A stretch of 64,000 nucleotides of DNA from JAEUIX01 sp046156035. Its GTDB lineage: Bacteria > Planctomycetota > Phycisphaerae > Phycisphaerales > UBA1924. The stretch lies in assembly GCA_046156035.1 (NCBI GenBank), contig JBJXEW010000052.1, positions 1 through 64,000 of the forward strand. The letters run 5' to 3'. The notes beneath the pieces were generated by a model. The model was not told where the DNA came from. It made no database searches and was given only the letters and a program-made list of their open reading frames with translations. This document shows, piece by piece, positions 17,437 to 26,224 of this stretch. The translations under genes and the position numbers were made by a program. Numbering within the stretch: the first letter of the stretch is position 1; every line of letters begins with the position of its first letter.

Positions 17437-19926
17437 TCATTTCACCCAGGCAGCGACGGTGTAGGTGGCGAGCAAGGCGCCCGGGAGCAGCTGATACACG
17501 GTGAGCAGGCTTGCAACGTCCTTCGGCTGACCAAAATCAGCAAGTCGAGACACGGCAACGCAGTATTTCACGAACGCCTGTCGGAATAGCGGCAATCTGT
17601 CGCTGGTCATGACCCTGGCTCCGGGCGGGGGAGTCGCCGCATGCTCAAATGCAAATGCTGGGTGGACGAGCAAGGGCACAGCCGAACAGGTCGTGTCGTA
17701 CTTCGCGCCGAACCAGTTCATGGAACCTGCGAGTTGATTGCAGTCCTTCTTATTCACGGTGTCGGTCGTAGCTTCGTTCTTGCACTCGATCACGAAATAG
17801 CGGAGGCCACCCACCGCCCACAAAACGTCGGGACCGCTGCCGTAATCGGCTTCGGGAAACTGTGCACCGAAACCCAGAATCAACGCGGCCTCTCGCATCG
17901 CTCGGTGAAACTGCCGGTAGGAGTTCGGCCTGAACGCCAGCCGATCCGATATCGAATTGGCTGCCACGACAAGGTCGTTGGGTTTGTTGAATTGTTCCCG
18001 GATGTAGGTGAGGCTGGCGACTGCCTGTTCCCCGACTTGGGGGGACAGGCGGGTGTAGTCGATCCCGGCCAATGGATGGATCAACTGGCGATTGAGTTGA
18101 ACCGCAGACCGGAGGATCTGCTGTGCCTCCACGGCGCTTGCTGGGTGCGTGTACTCTGCGAGCTCTGCCATGAGCCATCCTTTGACAGCAGGCTCCGTTG
18201 CGGCGTTCACTTCATCTTGGATCGCTCGTGCCGCGGCGGGCTGATCGTTCATGGCCACGGCATCGAAAGCGGTACGGCGGGCAACGGCAATTCGGAGATC
18301 CGAACTGGTGGTTGCGTACTTGACATGCACCAAAGCCGATTTCGCAGCTTTGACCCATTCAGCGTTCCGTGTCAAGCAGTAGTCCATCGTGGCGCCGATC
18401 TCGCGAATTTCCTTGTTGCGGACTTGATTTCCGACCTCCTCGGACAAATCGAATTGAGCCCGGGTCGCGGGAGTGAGGCGCGAGATGCCGCTTCTCGTAA
18501 ACAGATGTCCCGTAAGAGACCGGCCCATGAGAAGGACCACACAGAAGTCGTCGCTGGCGCGGACGCCCCGACCCATTCCCTGCTCCATCTGCTGCACCGA
18601 CTTCCCCACCTCGAGTGAAGTGCCATGCAGCATTGAGCCCTGCTCGATCTGGTCGATTGCGCGTCGAGCGCTGGGCAGGCCGTCGAGCACCAGGATGCGG
18701 CATGCATCGTGCGGCAGGTCGATGCCGTCATATTTGTTGATGAGTACGGTCAGGCCAACATGACCCTGATGCAGTTGGCTGACGCCTTCCTCCAGCCCGT
18801 CAGCCTTCAAGGTGAGACTGGCCACATCCTCCCAGAACTTCGCCCTGTGGTTCGAGGGGACGATGACGACGACGTTGTACGTTTTGGATTTCTCGGCCAA
18901 GAGGGCCTTGATCTGCTCGTCCGTGATCGACGGGTCGAGTTCCTGGGGAACAAGAATCATTCGGTCCCCAATATCGCTCGCACTACCTGGAGCGATAGCC
19001 GTTGCGATATCGGCGGGCCTTGCGTCAAAGTGGGTTACGAGAACGCTGTCGTCGGCAAACGTTGCACTCATGAAGATTCTGCGGCAAGCTCTTGCAAAAC
19101 TCGGCACGACGTCGACGGGAAGGCAACGTGGCGAGATTTCAACGTGACCCCCCCCGAAGACACACCTGCACTGCTTCAAGTAGTCCCGCAACAGAGGCCA
19201 GACGAACTTCACGTCATCATCGTCTCGGACCTCATGGAGTATGACCTCGACGTGCTTGAGCTTGTCGAGCCACGCCCAAAACGGCACGAGCATCTGCCGG
19301 TACGGCTCGTGCTGCTCGACATCAAGTACCGCGCTAGAAGACTGGGCTTCCAGATCAGAGCGGAACAGCGAGAACAGACTTGCATAGACCGGATGCGACG
19401 CGGCGAGATCAAGGGTGAATTGCTCTTCCGCGGTCGCCAAGCAAGCGTGCGCATCATCGAGGATCAGGCTGCCGATCGGGATCTGCACGCCTAACGCTCC
19501 AACACCGAACTTGGACTTGCCGTTCAAGAGCACGTAGATGCTGGTGACGAGAATTGCCTTGCCTCGGGCCACAGCGACCGATCTTGGGTCCTCTTCCACG
19601 GCCAGTCCGAGCGCTCTTGCCTCGTGGATGACCTGCGAGGCCAAGTAGGGGGTTGGTGCTACGTAAACGGAAGGACCCTTGCCCTCGTTCAGGCAGCTTT
19701 TGAGGACCAAAAGGCCGACGACGGTCTTGCCGCCCCCCGTGTTCATCTTCAGCCGCAAGTCTGTGGTGGTGCGCCTCGCAAACCACTGATCGAGCACCTC
19801 AGATTGGACGTCTCGGAGATAGCCGTACTTGGGCTGTTTGCCGGGAAGAATGGCGAAGATATCGCGCGGATTGACCACCGTGTCAGCCGTCGATGGCGCA
19901 GCGATCTTAGAGAAATCGAGTGGCAT
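17437..19926 (-). CDS. SF2 helicase with C-terminal PD-(D/E)XK nuclease-like domain
   Basis: An 829-residue protein from ATG 19926, chosen because the residues before it are not coding-like. Helicase motifs are Walker A TGGGKT (63-68), motif II DDAH (157-160), motif III MSAT (286-289) and motif VI QGMGRGVR (449-456), which define a DExH-type superfamily 2 ATPase. Near the C-terminus GSGPD (D700) is followed 14 residues later by ECK (E714, K716), the pattern of a PD-(D/E)XK nuclease core. It is the only cargo gene between the tmRNA attachment site and the first integrase, a typical position for an anti-phage defence gene; that role is inferred. I do not recognise it as a named defence family. 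Confidence 0.82.
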   Translation of the reverse strand: MPLDFSKIAAPSTADTVVNPRDIFAILPGKQPKYGYLRDVQSEVLDQWFARRTTTDLRLKMNTGGGKTVVGLLVLKSCLNEGKGPSVYVAPTPYLASQVIHEARALGLAVEEDPRSVAVARGKAILVTSIYVLLNGKSKFGVGALGVQIPIGSLILDDAHACLATAEEQFTLDLAASHPVYASLFSLFRSDLEAQSSSAVLDVEQHEPYRQMLVPFWAWLDKLKHVEVILHEVRDDDDVKFVWPLLRDYLKQCRCVFGGGHVEISPRCLPVDVVPSFARACRRIFMSATFADDSVLVTHFDARPADIATAIAPGSASDIGDRMILVPQELDPSITDEQIKALLAEKSKTYNVVVIVPSNHRAKFWEDVASLTLKADGLEEGVSQLHQGHVGLTVLINKYDGIDLPHDACRILVLDGLPSARRAIDQIEQGSMLHGTSLEVGKSVQQMEQGMGRGVRASDDFCVVLLMGRSLTGHLFTRSGISRLTPATRAQFDLSEEVGNQVRNKEIREIGATMDYCLTRNAEWVKAAKSALVHVKYATTSSDLRIAVARRTAFDAVAMNDQPAAARAIQDEVNAATEPAVKGWLMAELAEYTHPASAVEAQQILRSAVQLNRQLIHPLAGIDYTRLSPQVGEQAVASLTYIREQFNKPNDLVVAANSISDRLAFRPNSYRQFHRAMREAALILGFGAQFPEADYGSGPDVLWAVGGLRYFVIECKNEATTDTVNKKDCNQLAGSMNWFGAKYDTTCSAVPLLVHPAFAFEHAATPPPGARVMTSDRLPLFRQAFVKYCVAVSRLADFGQPKDVASLLTVYQLLPGALLATYTVAAWVK

Positions 19927-20136
19927 GATGGCGATGATAAGGAGTCGGTAGGAGCGCCGCGGGGAGGTGCCTTCCGACTGTCCCGGGGACGAATGTCCGC
20001 AGTGCCACGAGTGCCCGTGGCCCATCTGCCTCTTCGCCAGGTTCAATGCTTGCCCGTCCTGAACGCATCGAATCCGCTGACTTCCACTTCGCCGTTATCC
20101 GCACCATGGAGGTGAGCCGTGGAGCGACGGAGTCGT

Positions 20137-21297
20137 TCATCGGGCGTTTGATCGATCGAGCGTCTTCGCAGTTTGCCCCACGGGCGAAGGGTTCTGGTTC
20201 GGGTGACCCGCCGCGCGGTCAAAGAGATCATCGGGAATCGCGTTGGCGTAGTGCCGGCCGCTCACGGTGATGCTGTGGCCGATCCAGCGGCTCACGGCGA
20301 ATTGGGGGAAGCTGAGCGCCCACTCGATCTCGCAACTCCGGCGGAGCGTCTGCCAAGTGTCGTCCCACGGCTCGACCCCGGCCCGATCAATGATGCTGCG
20401 CATTCTCCGGTGGCGGCCGCCGATGCCTTGGATCGTGACGATGTGCTCCTCCCCTTCGGCCGCGGCTTCGAACTGCTCGTGCAGCAGCTCCATCAGCCGG
20501 GGCACGATCGGCACGTATCGCTGCTCGTGGCCGGGGTACCGCTCGGTCTTGGGGGAATGAACCCGGAGCCGCCCACGCTCCCAGTCCACATCGGCCCAGG
20601 TCAGCGGTGCCACCTCGCTTGGCGTTCGGAGGCCTGCGAGCCGCGCCAGCCCCACCAGCAGCCGCCATTGCCCGTCCGGACACGCGGCGAGTACCTTTTC
20701 GGCATCGGCGGGCGTCACGTAGCGGGTGTTGCGGGTGGGCGTCACGCCGCCCTTCAGGGCCGCGAACGCGGAGCGTTCGATCAGTTCCCTGCGAACAGCC
20801 TCGGCCATGATGGTTTTGGCGTTGCCGGTGTGCGTCTTGACGGCCGCTTCGGACAGGCCCTTGGCCGACAGGTCCTCCCGCCATCGGGCCGCGGCATCTG
20901 GCGTGATCTCGTGCAATTGCCTGCCATCCCCGAAGAATACCAGCAGTTTCGCCTTGGTCTGGTCCAGCTTGCGGCGGCTCTCGGGCTTGAGACCCGTCCG
21001 GCCGGCCATGAACGCCGTGAGCCATCCACCCAGCGTCCGGCCTATGCGGGGCTTGAGGAGCCCGGCAGAGGCGAGCTTGGCGTGCAGGTCGTCGGCCAGC
21101 TCGGCAACCCAGTCCGAAGTTTCGCGGTCAGGGGGCTGTCTGGTTACGGCAGCACTGAGAAGCGAATCGACCTTGGCGCGGATGGATTCGGCGTGGCGCA
21201 TCTGCACCTTGCCGAGCCGGACCGTGCGGCGCGTGCCGCCGGGATCAAAGAACAACAGACGTTTGCGGCCGTTAGGATCGCTGACAATGCTCGACAT
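20137..21297 (-). CDS. Tyrosine recombinase (integrase)
   Basis: A 386-residue phage-type integrase starting at ATG 21297 (MSSIVSDPNGRKRLLFF). The N-terminal arm-binding part is followed by a SAM-like core-binding domain (residues about 110-200). In the catalytic domain the first Arg is in GLARLAGLRTPSE, the Lys region is VHSPKTE, the His-x-x-Arg box appears as TLRRSCEIEWA, the second His as IGHS, and the nucleophile Tyr as GRHYAN. This variant box is common in planctomycete integrases. It is the best candidate for the enzyme that integrated the block at the tmRNA gene. It shares orientation and a 26-nt spacer with the excisionase-like gene upstream. Confidence 0.9.
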   Translation of the reverse strand: MSSIVSDPNGRKRLLFFDPGGTRRTVRLGKVQMRHAESIRAKVDSLLSAAVTRQPPDRETSDWVAELADDLHAKLASAGLLKPRIGRTLGGWLTAFMAGRTGLKPESRRKLDQTKAKLLVFFGDGRQLHEITPDAAARWREDLSAKGLSEAAVKTHTGNAKTIMAEAVRRELIERSAFAALKGGVTPTRNTRYVTPADAEKVLAACPDGQWRLLVGLARLAGLRTPSEVAPLTWADVDWERGRLRVHSPKTERYPGHEQRYVPIVPRLMELLHEQFEAAAEGEEHIVTIQGIGGRHRRMRSIIDRAGVEPWDDTWQTLRRSCEIEWALSFPQFAVSRWIGHSITVSGRHYANAIPDDLFDRAAGHPNQNPSPVGQTAKTLDRSNAR

Positions 21298-21322
21298 GGG
21301 GATTCCTGGGTTCGTTCGCAGG

Positions 21323-21664
21323 CTAAGGCTGAACGACCCGCAGCGCACCACCCGTTGCCGCTCCGGCATCGGGCTCGACCGATGTCCCGCCCCGTATGCG
21401 AGCGGCCACCCACGCGCGCAGCCGATCCAGCGGGTAGAGCACGCGGCGTCCGATCCGGACGTGCGGCAGCTCGCCCGAATCGGTCAGTGTCCAGACCGTG
21501 CGGTCGGAGAGGCTGAGCAGCCGCGCGGCCTCGGCGATGTCGAGCAGCAGCGGTTGGGCTGGGCCAATGGATCCATGATCCGGCACTATTGGAAGGGTGC
21601 TGGTGTTTGGGTTGTCCGAAGGATGGCAATGGGAAAGCGGGGCCGTCGCAGATTTGCGGGTCAT
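21323..21664 (-). CDS. Excisionase-like MerR-type helix-turn-helix protein
   Basis: A 113-residue protein with a HTH_17/excisionase domain: LLDIAEAARLLSLSDRTVW as the helix-turn-helix and GELPHVRIGRRVLYPLDRL as the wing. Such proteins steer integrases toward excision or control the int gene. It lies directly upstream of the integrase on the same strand and is divergent from the HTH gene at 21958 across a 293-nt spacer that probably holds both promoters. The start could also be a later Met; the domain is unaffected. Confidence 0.82.
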   Translation of the reverse strand: MTRKSATAPLSHCHPSDNPNTSTLPIVPDHGSIGPAQPLLLDIAEAARLLSLSDRTVWTLTDSGELPHVRIGRRVLYPLDRLRAWVAARIRGGTSVEPDAGAATGGALRVVQP

Positions 21665-21957
21665 CGGTGTGCATGCTCACGGCGGGTCGTTGGAAAGGGA
21701 CCGGTGAGTTATGCGGTTGTCGATGTCCTCTTCTGGGACGCACCTCCGGCCGAACTCTGCCGCGGCCTTGGCTGAGCGCCGGCCCTCCGAACGGAGTCTG
21801 CGGGGCGCTCGGATAGGTCTACGCACGAAAAGGCCGGATGGTTGCGACCATTCGCAGGATTTTGCATACGCGGGCCTGCGGGGGTGTGTGCGGTCAGTTG
21901 ATGCCAGGTTGTCAACGCCGCTGGTGCACAACCGGCAGTTGGGGTATTGGCCTCTCC

Positions 21958-22458
21958 ATGAAACTCGCTGATTTCCTCTTTCGCACCGGGATGACGACCG
22001 CAGAGCTGCGTCGCCGTCTTGGTCTTCGCTGCCGCACCACCATCACCCGCTACCTCAACGGGAGCCGCATCCCCAACCCCTTCACGCTCCAGAAGATCGT
22101 GGAGATCACGAACGGGCAAGTGCAGCTGCGAGACTTCCTGTCTCCCGGCAACCCTCAGTGCGCCAAGGTGGAGGTGCTTCCGAGCGGGCGATTGCGTCTA
22201 GTCTTCCCGTGGACGTATCCCGTCGACGATGAGCCCGATGATGACGGGCCGGAGAGCGCCAATGACAACGATCCGAGCCTTCCCGTGCAGAAGGCTGCGG
22301 CCATTCTGGGCGATCGGGTTCGCCAAGGCGGTCCAAAGCAGTGGGAACTCGACGGACGGCCCGCCGACCTGCGGCGGATCGTCTCCGCCGCCAACAAGAT
22401 TCTCCGGCGGCAGCGCCTGCCGATGATCCCCTATCCGGGCCTGAAGGCGGGCAAATGA
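21958..22458 (+). CDS. Helix-turn-helix regulator of the integrase operon
   Basis: A 166-residue protein starting at ATG 21958. The first 50 residues form a phage-repressor-like HTH (TTAELRRRLGLRCRTTITRY, then LNGSRIPNPFTLQKIVEITN). An acidic linker (DDEPDDDGPESANDND) joins a C-terminal basic region ending near RRQRLPMIPYP. Its stop overlaps the ATG of the next gene (ATGA), so the genes 21958, 22455 and 22721 form one operon. It probably regulates the recombination genes. No ribosome binding site is evident. Confidence 0.75.
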   Translation: MKLADFLFRTGMTTAELRRRLGLRCRTTITRYLNGSRIPNPFTLQKIVEITNGQVQLRDFLSPGNPQCAKVEVLPSGRLRLVFPWTYPVDDEPDDDGPESANDNDPSLPVQKAAAILGDRVRQGGPKQWELDGRPADLRRIVSAANKILRRQRLPMIPYPGLKAGK

Positions 22459-22871
22459 CGGTGCGCGCGGACTCTGCGCCACAGTCCGGCCCCGAATCGC
22501 CGGAGCAGAGCCAAGCGCCCTTGAACTCTGACCCTGAGCGCGCGCGTCATGCGCTGCCCCGGCTGCTCACGCTGACCGAAGCGGCCCGGTTGCTCCGGGT
22601 GCATCGCAACACCGTGGACCGTGAGCGCAAGGCCGGGCGGCTTGCCGCGGTTCGGGTCGGCCGGCGCGTGCTGGTCCGGGCGGACCAGTTGCAGCGATAC
22701 GTGGAGGAAGGGACGGAGCAATGGAGCGAGTTTTCGAGTACCAAGCTCACTGGCTGGTCCGGCGAGCGGACACACCGGCATGGTACATCTACTGGTGCCG
22801 ACCGGGCACGCGACGGGTCCTGCGCCGCAGCACGGGCACAAGCGACCTTGAGGACGCCAAGCGGCGACTAG
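22455..22871 (+). CDS. Excisionase-like HTH protein overlapping the integrase gene
   Basis: A 138-residue protein that starts inside the previous stop (ATGA). Residues 35-90 carry an excisionase-type wHTH (LLTLTEAARLLRVHRNTVDR, then AGRLAAVRVGRRVLVRADQL). The remaining 50 residues, from about 22721, run in a second frame over the start of the integrase gene and look non-conserved. The functional protein may therefore be only the first 90 residues, with the tail arising from loss of an earlier stop. It resembles the gene at 21323, the partner of the other integrase. Confidence 0.75.
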   Translation: MTVRADSAPQSGPESPEQSQAPLNSDPERARHALPRLLTLTEAARLLRVHRNTVDRERKAGRLAAVRVGRRVLVRADQLQRYVEEGTEQWSEFSSTKLTGWSGERTHRHGTSTGADRARDGSCAAARAQATLRTPSGD

Positions 22872-23950
22872 TTGATTATGTCGATGGTCGGCACGCGGGT
22901 ACGCCCCCGGCGAGCGGAACGGGCAAACCGGGCAAGCCAGCCATCCTGCCCAACAGGCCGAGTGGTGGCGTCGCTCGTAACCCACCCGGCGATGTGCCGG
23001 TGCTTGACGTGGTCTCTGGCTACGTAGACCGGCTCAAGGGTCGGCCCTCGCATGAAGCTGCCCGTTACGCCCTCAAGGCTTGGGTGGAGTTCTGCGCCGC
23101 CCACGACGTGGTCTATGTCCACGAGGTCAATCTCGGCGTGCAAGAGCGGTTCGTCGACTGGCGTCGCCGATCGCGCCCAAACGGGCCGCTCATTTCCAAT
23201 GGCACAATCAACCGCGGCTTGGATGTGCTTCGTGCTGCGTTGCACGACGCTTGGCGGCGGGGGCATCTCCCGTCCTTCCCTCACATCCGCCTCATCCCTA
23301 AGCCGCCGCCGCGGGACAAGTTCCTGACGCAGGAGCAGGTGCAACGGCTGCTTTCCTGCTGCCGCGAGCCGCATCTCTACCGCTTCGTCATGCTCGCTGC
23401 CCACACGCTGCAGCGCCCCTCGGCGATCCTGGGCCTGCGAACCGAGCAGGTCGATCTGCGTTGGAACCGGATCAACTTCCTGCCGCTCGACACGCTGCAG
23501 AGCAACAAGCGCCGCCCGATCGTTCCCATTACCGCCACCCTCAAGCCCGAACTGGAACGGGCCTTGGCGGAATCGCTCTCGGGCTACGTGGTCGAATACT
23601 CCGGCGCCCGGGTGCGCAATATCAAGCGTGCATTCCATTCCGCCGCAACGCGTGCGGGACTGCTTGGGGCCACTCCCGGCATTCTCCGACACTCCGGGGC
23701 CACGCTCCTTGCCGCGGCGGGCGTACCGCTCCGAGAGATCAGCGGCATGCTCGGCCACACCACCAGTCGTATCACTGAGGAGGTCTATGCAAAGCGCCGC
23801 CCCGAGTTCCTCGCCGAAGCTGCGGGGACCCTGGATAGGTTGTTTGCGACAACGTCGAACGCGATGGCACCCAAGGCTGGTTTGCAGGAAAGACCAGGGT
23901 CCATGTCGGTTCACCTGCGTGATGCGACCCAAGGGCCTCACCGGTATTGA
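22721..23950 (+). CDS. Tyrosine recombinase (integrase)
   Basis: A 409-residue integrase. The N-terminal segment (WYIYWCRPGTRRVLRRSTGT) is an AP2-like arm-binding domain, and residues 85-190 form the core-binding domain. Catalytic features are Arg in AAHTLQRPSAILGLR, Lys in TLQSNKRRPIVP, ILRHSGATLLA for the His-x-x-Arg-like box, MLGHTTSRITEEVYAKRRPE for the second His and the Tyr. It differs from the 20137 integrase and is close to the remnant at 35583 (shared GVP...SGMLGHTT..RRPEFL). It is the likely enzyme for the tRNA-type attachment sites at 28162 and 35868. Confidence 0.9.
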   Translation: MERVFEYQAHWLVRRADTPAWYIYWCRPGTRRVLRRSTGTSDLEDAKRRLVDYVDGRHAGTPPASGTGKPGKPAILPNRPSGGVARNPPGDVPVLDVVSGYVDRLKGRPSHEAARYALKAWVEFCAAHDVVYVHEVNLGVQERFVDWRRRSRPNGPLISNGTINRGLDVLRAALHDAWRRGHLPSFPHIRLIPKPPPRDKFLTQEQVQRLLSCCREPHLYRFVMLAAHTLQRPSAILGLRTEQVDLRWNRINFLPLDTLQSNKRRPIVPITATLKPELERALAESLSGYVVEYSGARVRNIKRAFHSAATRAGLLGATPGILRHSGATLLAAAGVPLREISGMLGHTTSRITEEVYAKRRPEFLAEAAGTLDRLFATTSNAMAPKAGLQERPGSMSVHLRDATQGPHRY

Positions 23951-24209
23951 GGCTTGCGGTGAGCCGCCATCTCATGCGTGCCCGCAGCCATGCGTTCCCG
24001 AACCATCGCAGCGTCCCGCTTCAGGACACGCGGAGCGGCACGTGGCGCGACCATAAGTGGGCTGGTCGCTGGAAAGTTCTGTGCAGTCCCGATGGGTCAC
24101 CGTGGAAATGCTGCCATCTCGTCGCACCTCACGCAACAGGTGATTCTGTCATTCTACGCGTGAGGCTCGCGCCAGAAGGCTGCCGACGCGTGGGCTCGGT
24201 GGAGCTAGC

Positions 24210-25103
24210 ATGGCAATCATGGGAGTGGAATCGGCTGAGGGCATCAAGAAGCTCGATGTTGTGACCTTTGATGAGCTGCTCCGCGCACAGAAGCCGTTCG
24301 AGACGAAAACTCCGTGCATTGATCTGTCGAGTGTGGAGTTTGTCAGCCCTGCGGGCATGGTGCAACTCGTGTCTGCCTGCCACGCTCTGAGTCGCGATGG
24401 CCGCAAGCCTGGTATCGTGCTCCCCAGCACGTCGGCGCGGTCGTATTTGTCTCGTGCCGGCGTTCTGAGCGCGTTGAATGGGGCCGTGACGTGCGCTTCC
24501 AAATCGGATGCTTCGCTACTGAGCGCCGGATTAGTGGAGCGTGGAAGGAACTCGATGCTCTTGGAGGTGACTCGCCTCGACTCGATGGGGGCGCTCCCGC
24601 GAATTCTGGATCGTTTGGTCGTCACGTTTCGTCAGCGACTTCGGTATACGCGACCTACTGCGTTAATGATCGCCACGGCCGTCTCTGAAGTGTGCCAGAA
24701 CGCGGTTGAGCACGCCACTGAGGCGGCCGGATTCCTCGCAGTGCAGGTGTATAACGGGAAGCGACGGCGGTTTGTGGAGATCGGAATGTCGGACTACGGC
24801 CCGGGCTTGGCGGTCACGCTGCGCAGAAACGCGATGCACGCGGGCGTCGTCAGTGATAGTCAAGCAATCCGCGTGGCAACCAAGCGTGGCACGTCCGGGA
24901 TTTCCGACGATCCGACCAGAGGTACGGGCCTGTATCACTTGCTTGAGATTGCGCGCAAGCACGCCGGGACCGTGGACCTGCGATCAGGGACCGCGCGGTC
25001 CAGATGGCGAATGGACCGGGATGAACAGGCGTACTCCTTCACGGTGCCGAGACTGTGCGGCGTCCATGTTGCGATCAGCCTTCCAGACGGGGGAAGCGGT
25101 TGA
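24210..25103 (+). CDS. STAS-like domain fused to a GHKL (HATPase_c) ATP-binding domain
   Basis: A 297-residue protein and first gene of the ubiquitin-like operon. Residues 1-95 look like a STAS/anti-sigma-antagonist fold (PCIDLSSVEFVSPAGMVQLV). Residues 145-285 are a histidine-kinase-like ATPase: N-box E160-x-x-x-N164-x-x-x-H167 (SEVCQNAVEHA), G1 box DYGPGL (195-200) and G2 box TRGTGLYHLLEIA. There is no histidine phosphoacceptor or membrane segment, so it is not a normal sensor kinase; RsbW-type proteins are the closest idea. In other genomes such proteins sit beside DUF4325 STAS-like proteins, as here. It may sense or switch the downstream conjugation module; this is inference. Confidence 0.82.
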   Translation: MAIMGVESAEGIKKLDVVTFDELLRAQKPFETKTPCIDLSSVEFVSPAGMVQLVSACHALSRDGRKPGIVLPSTSARSYLSRAGVLSALNGAVTCASKSDASLLSAGLVERGRNSMLLEVTRLDSMGALPRILDRLVVTFRQRLRYTRPTALMIATAVSEVCQNAVEHATEAAGFLAVQVYNGKRRRFVEIGMSDYGPGLAVTLRRNAMHAGVVSDSQAIRVATKRGTSGISDDPTRGTGLYHLLEIARKHAGTVDLRSGTARSRWRMDRDEQAYSFTVPRLCGVHVAISLPDGGSG

Positions 25104-25127
25104 CAAACAGGCATCACCTTGTACACT
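25100..25127 (+). promoter_or_regulatory. Sigma-70-like promoter overlapping the start of the STAS-like gene
   Basis: TTGACA (25100-25105) and TACACT (25122-25127) are separated by 16 nt. The expected start of transcription, 25134-25135, coincides with the in-frame ATG at 25135. This suggests an internal leaderless promoter for the genes from the STAS-like protein onward. Confidence 0.5.
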
Positions 25128-25128
25128 G

Positions 25129-25677
25129 ATGGTGATGAATGACGCTTTTAAGCTGGGCGCGCACGGCAAGCACCTTTGGACGCGGGCGCCCGCACAGCAG
25201 CTTCGCGAGCTCCTTTCGCGTCAACTGCGCTCCGCCTCACCCGGCAAGGCGGTGGTAATTGACGCCCGCGATGTCGAAGCATTCGATTTCTCCTTCGCAA
25301 ACGAGTTTTTTGGCAAGGCTCAGTTATCGCTTCGCCACGAATTCGTGGATCGCTTTTTGTTCATCGAGGGCCTGACAGAATACACCAGAGAGAATCTGAA
25401 TCAGGCGCTTGAAGGCCTGTCCTTGGTGATGATTGAGCGTCGGGCCGGCCTGAAGCACCTCCTAGGCAAGCTGCACCCAGTTGACGTGAAAACGTTCGGC
25501 GTCATCGACAAGGCGGCTCAACCGATTTCCGCGGCCTCGCTGTCTCAAACGCTCGACGTCAACCAGACCGCCATGAACGAGCGGCTCGGGAAACTGGTGG
25601 AACTGTGCCTGATCTGGCGCACGAAGGGCGTCTCGCCTGCCGGACGGGAACAATATTTGTACGAGGTCCCCGCTTGA
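25129..25677 (+). CDS. STAS-like (DUF4325-type) protein with C-terminal winged helix
   Basis: A 182-residue protein; the start is ATG 25129 or, if leaderless, ATG 25135. Residues 30-110 match the STAS-like DUF4325 pattern (KAVVIDARDVEAFDFSFANE, then FGKAQLSLR). The C-terminal 60 residues look like a winged helix (SAASLSQTLDVNQTAMNERL, then WRTKGVSPAGREQYLYEVP). The pair of HATPase and DUF4325 proteins resembles a partner-switching unit in which the ATPase phosphorylates or sequesters a STAS partner. The winged helix suggests DNA binding, possibly autoregulation of this operon. Confidence 0.78.
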   Translation: MVMNDAFKLGAHGKHLWTRAPAQQLRELLSRQLRSASPGKAVVIDARDVEAFDFSFANEFFGKAQLSLRHEFVDRFLFIEGLTEYTRENLNQALEGLSLVMIERRAGLKHLLGKLHPVDVKTFGVIDKAAQPISAASLSQTLDVNQTAMNERLGKLVELCLIWRTKGVSPAGREQYLYEVPA

Positions 25678-25729
25678 CCTCTTGTTTGGGCAGTCATACA
25701 GTTCATTCACTGTAGAAGGAGCATCTCTC

Positions 25730-26221
25730 ATGGCTTCGAAGGAAATCAACGTCTCGACCCGGATTCTCAACCCTCCCTCCGAGCGGCACACGTTCCGCGC
25801 GCCGCCTGAGACCAGTCTGCTGCAAGTCATGCAGATCGGTGCGACGAGCGCGGCCGTTGATCTGTTGCCGCCCGGCGACCAGCCGTTCGACCGCCTGCAC
25901 GCGCTGGGGAATGGGAATGTGCCGGGACCGGTGATCGAGGACCTCCAGCAGTCGATCGGCACGTATCTCTCCACGCGTGGACGTGAACCGGATTTCGGCA
26001 TCGAGCTGGTTCCTTCAATCCGCGTGAATGCACGGTGGGCGGTTGCCACCGCGGCGACGATGACGCCAAGACAGATTTTGACGTTGTTCCATCTCGACTC
26101 TCAGGACTACTCCCTCTACCACGAGCGGAGCGCCGAATTGCTGCCGATCGACACGCCGGTTGCTACCTCGCGAGGAGTGGCGTTTGAAGCCCAGCGGGAC
26201 GGCAAGTACGGCCAGGAGTAA
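25730..26221 (+). CDS. Ubiquitin-like (multiubiquitin-type) protein
   Basis: A 163-residue protein from ATG 25730, with AGAAGGA 9-15 nt upstream. The C-terminal half (about residues 95-160) reads as a beta-grasp ubiquitin-like domain of the prokaryotic multiubiquitin type: IRVNARWAVATAATMTPRQI, LTLFHLDSQDYSLYHE, then VATSRGVAFEAQRDGKYG. The N-terminal half (INVSTRILNPPSERHTFRAP) may be a second, diverged copy. The C-terminus is KYGQE rather than Gly-Gly, so if it is conjugated it would need trimming or a different chemistry. Its position directly before E2-like and JAB-E1 genes supports the assignment. Confidence 0.75.
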   Translation: MASKEINVSTRILNPPSERHTFRAPPETSLLQVMQIGATSAAVDLLPPGDQPFDRLHALGNGNVPGPVIEDLQQSIGTYLSTRGREPDFGIELVPSIRVNARWAVATAATMTPRQILTLFHLDSQDYSLYHERSAELLPIDTPVATSRGVAFEAQRDGKYGQE

Positions 26222-26224
26222 TCC

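Noticed and set aside
18709..19494. 261-codon + strand frame inside the helicase-nuclease gene
   Set aside because: Antisense to clear helicase motifs; no domain of its own.
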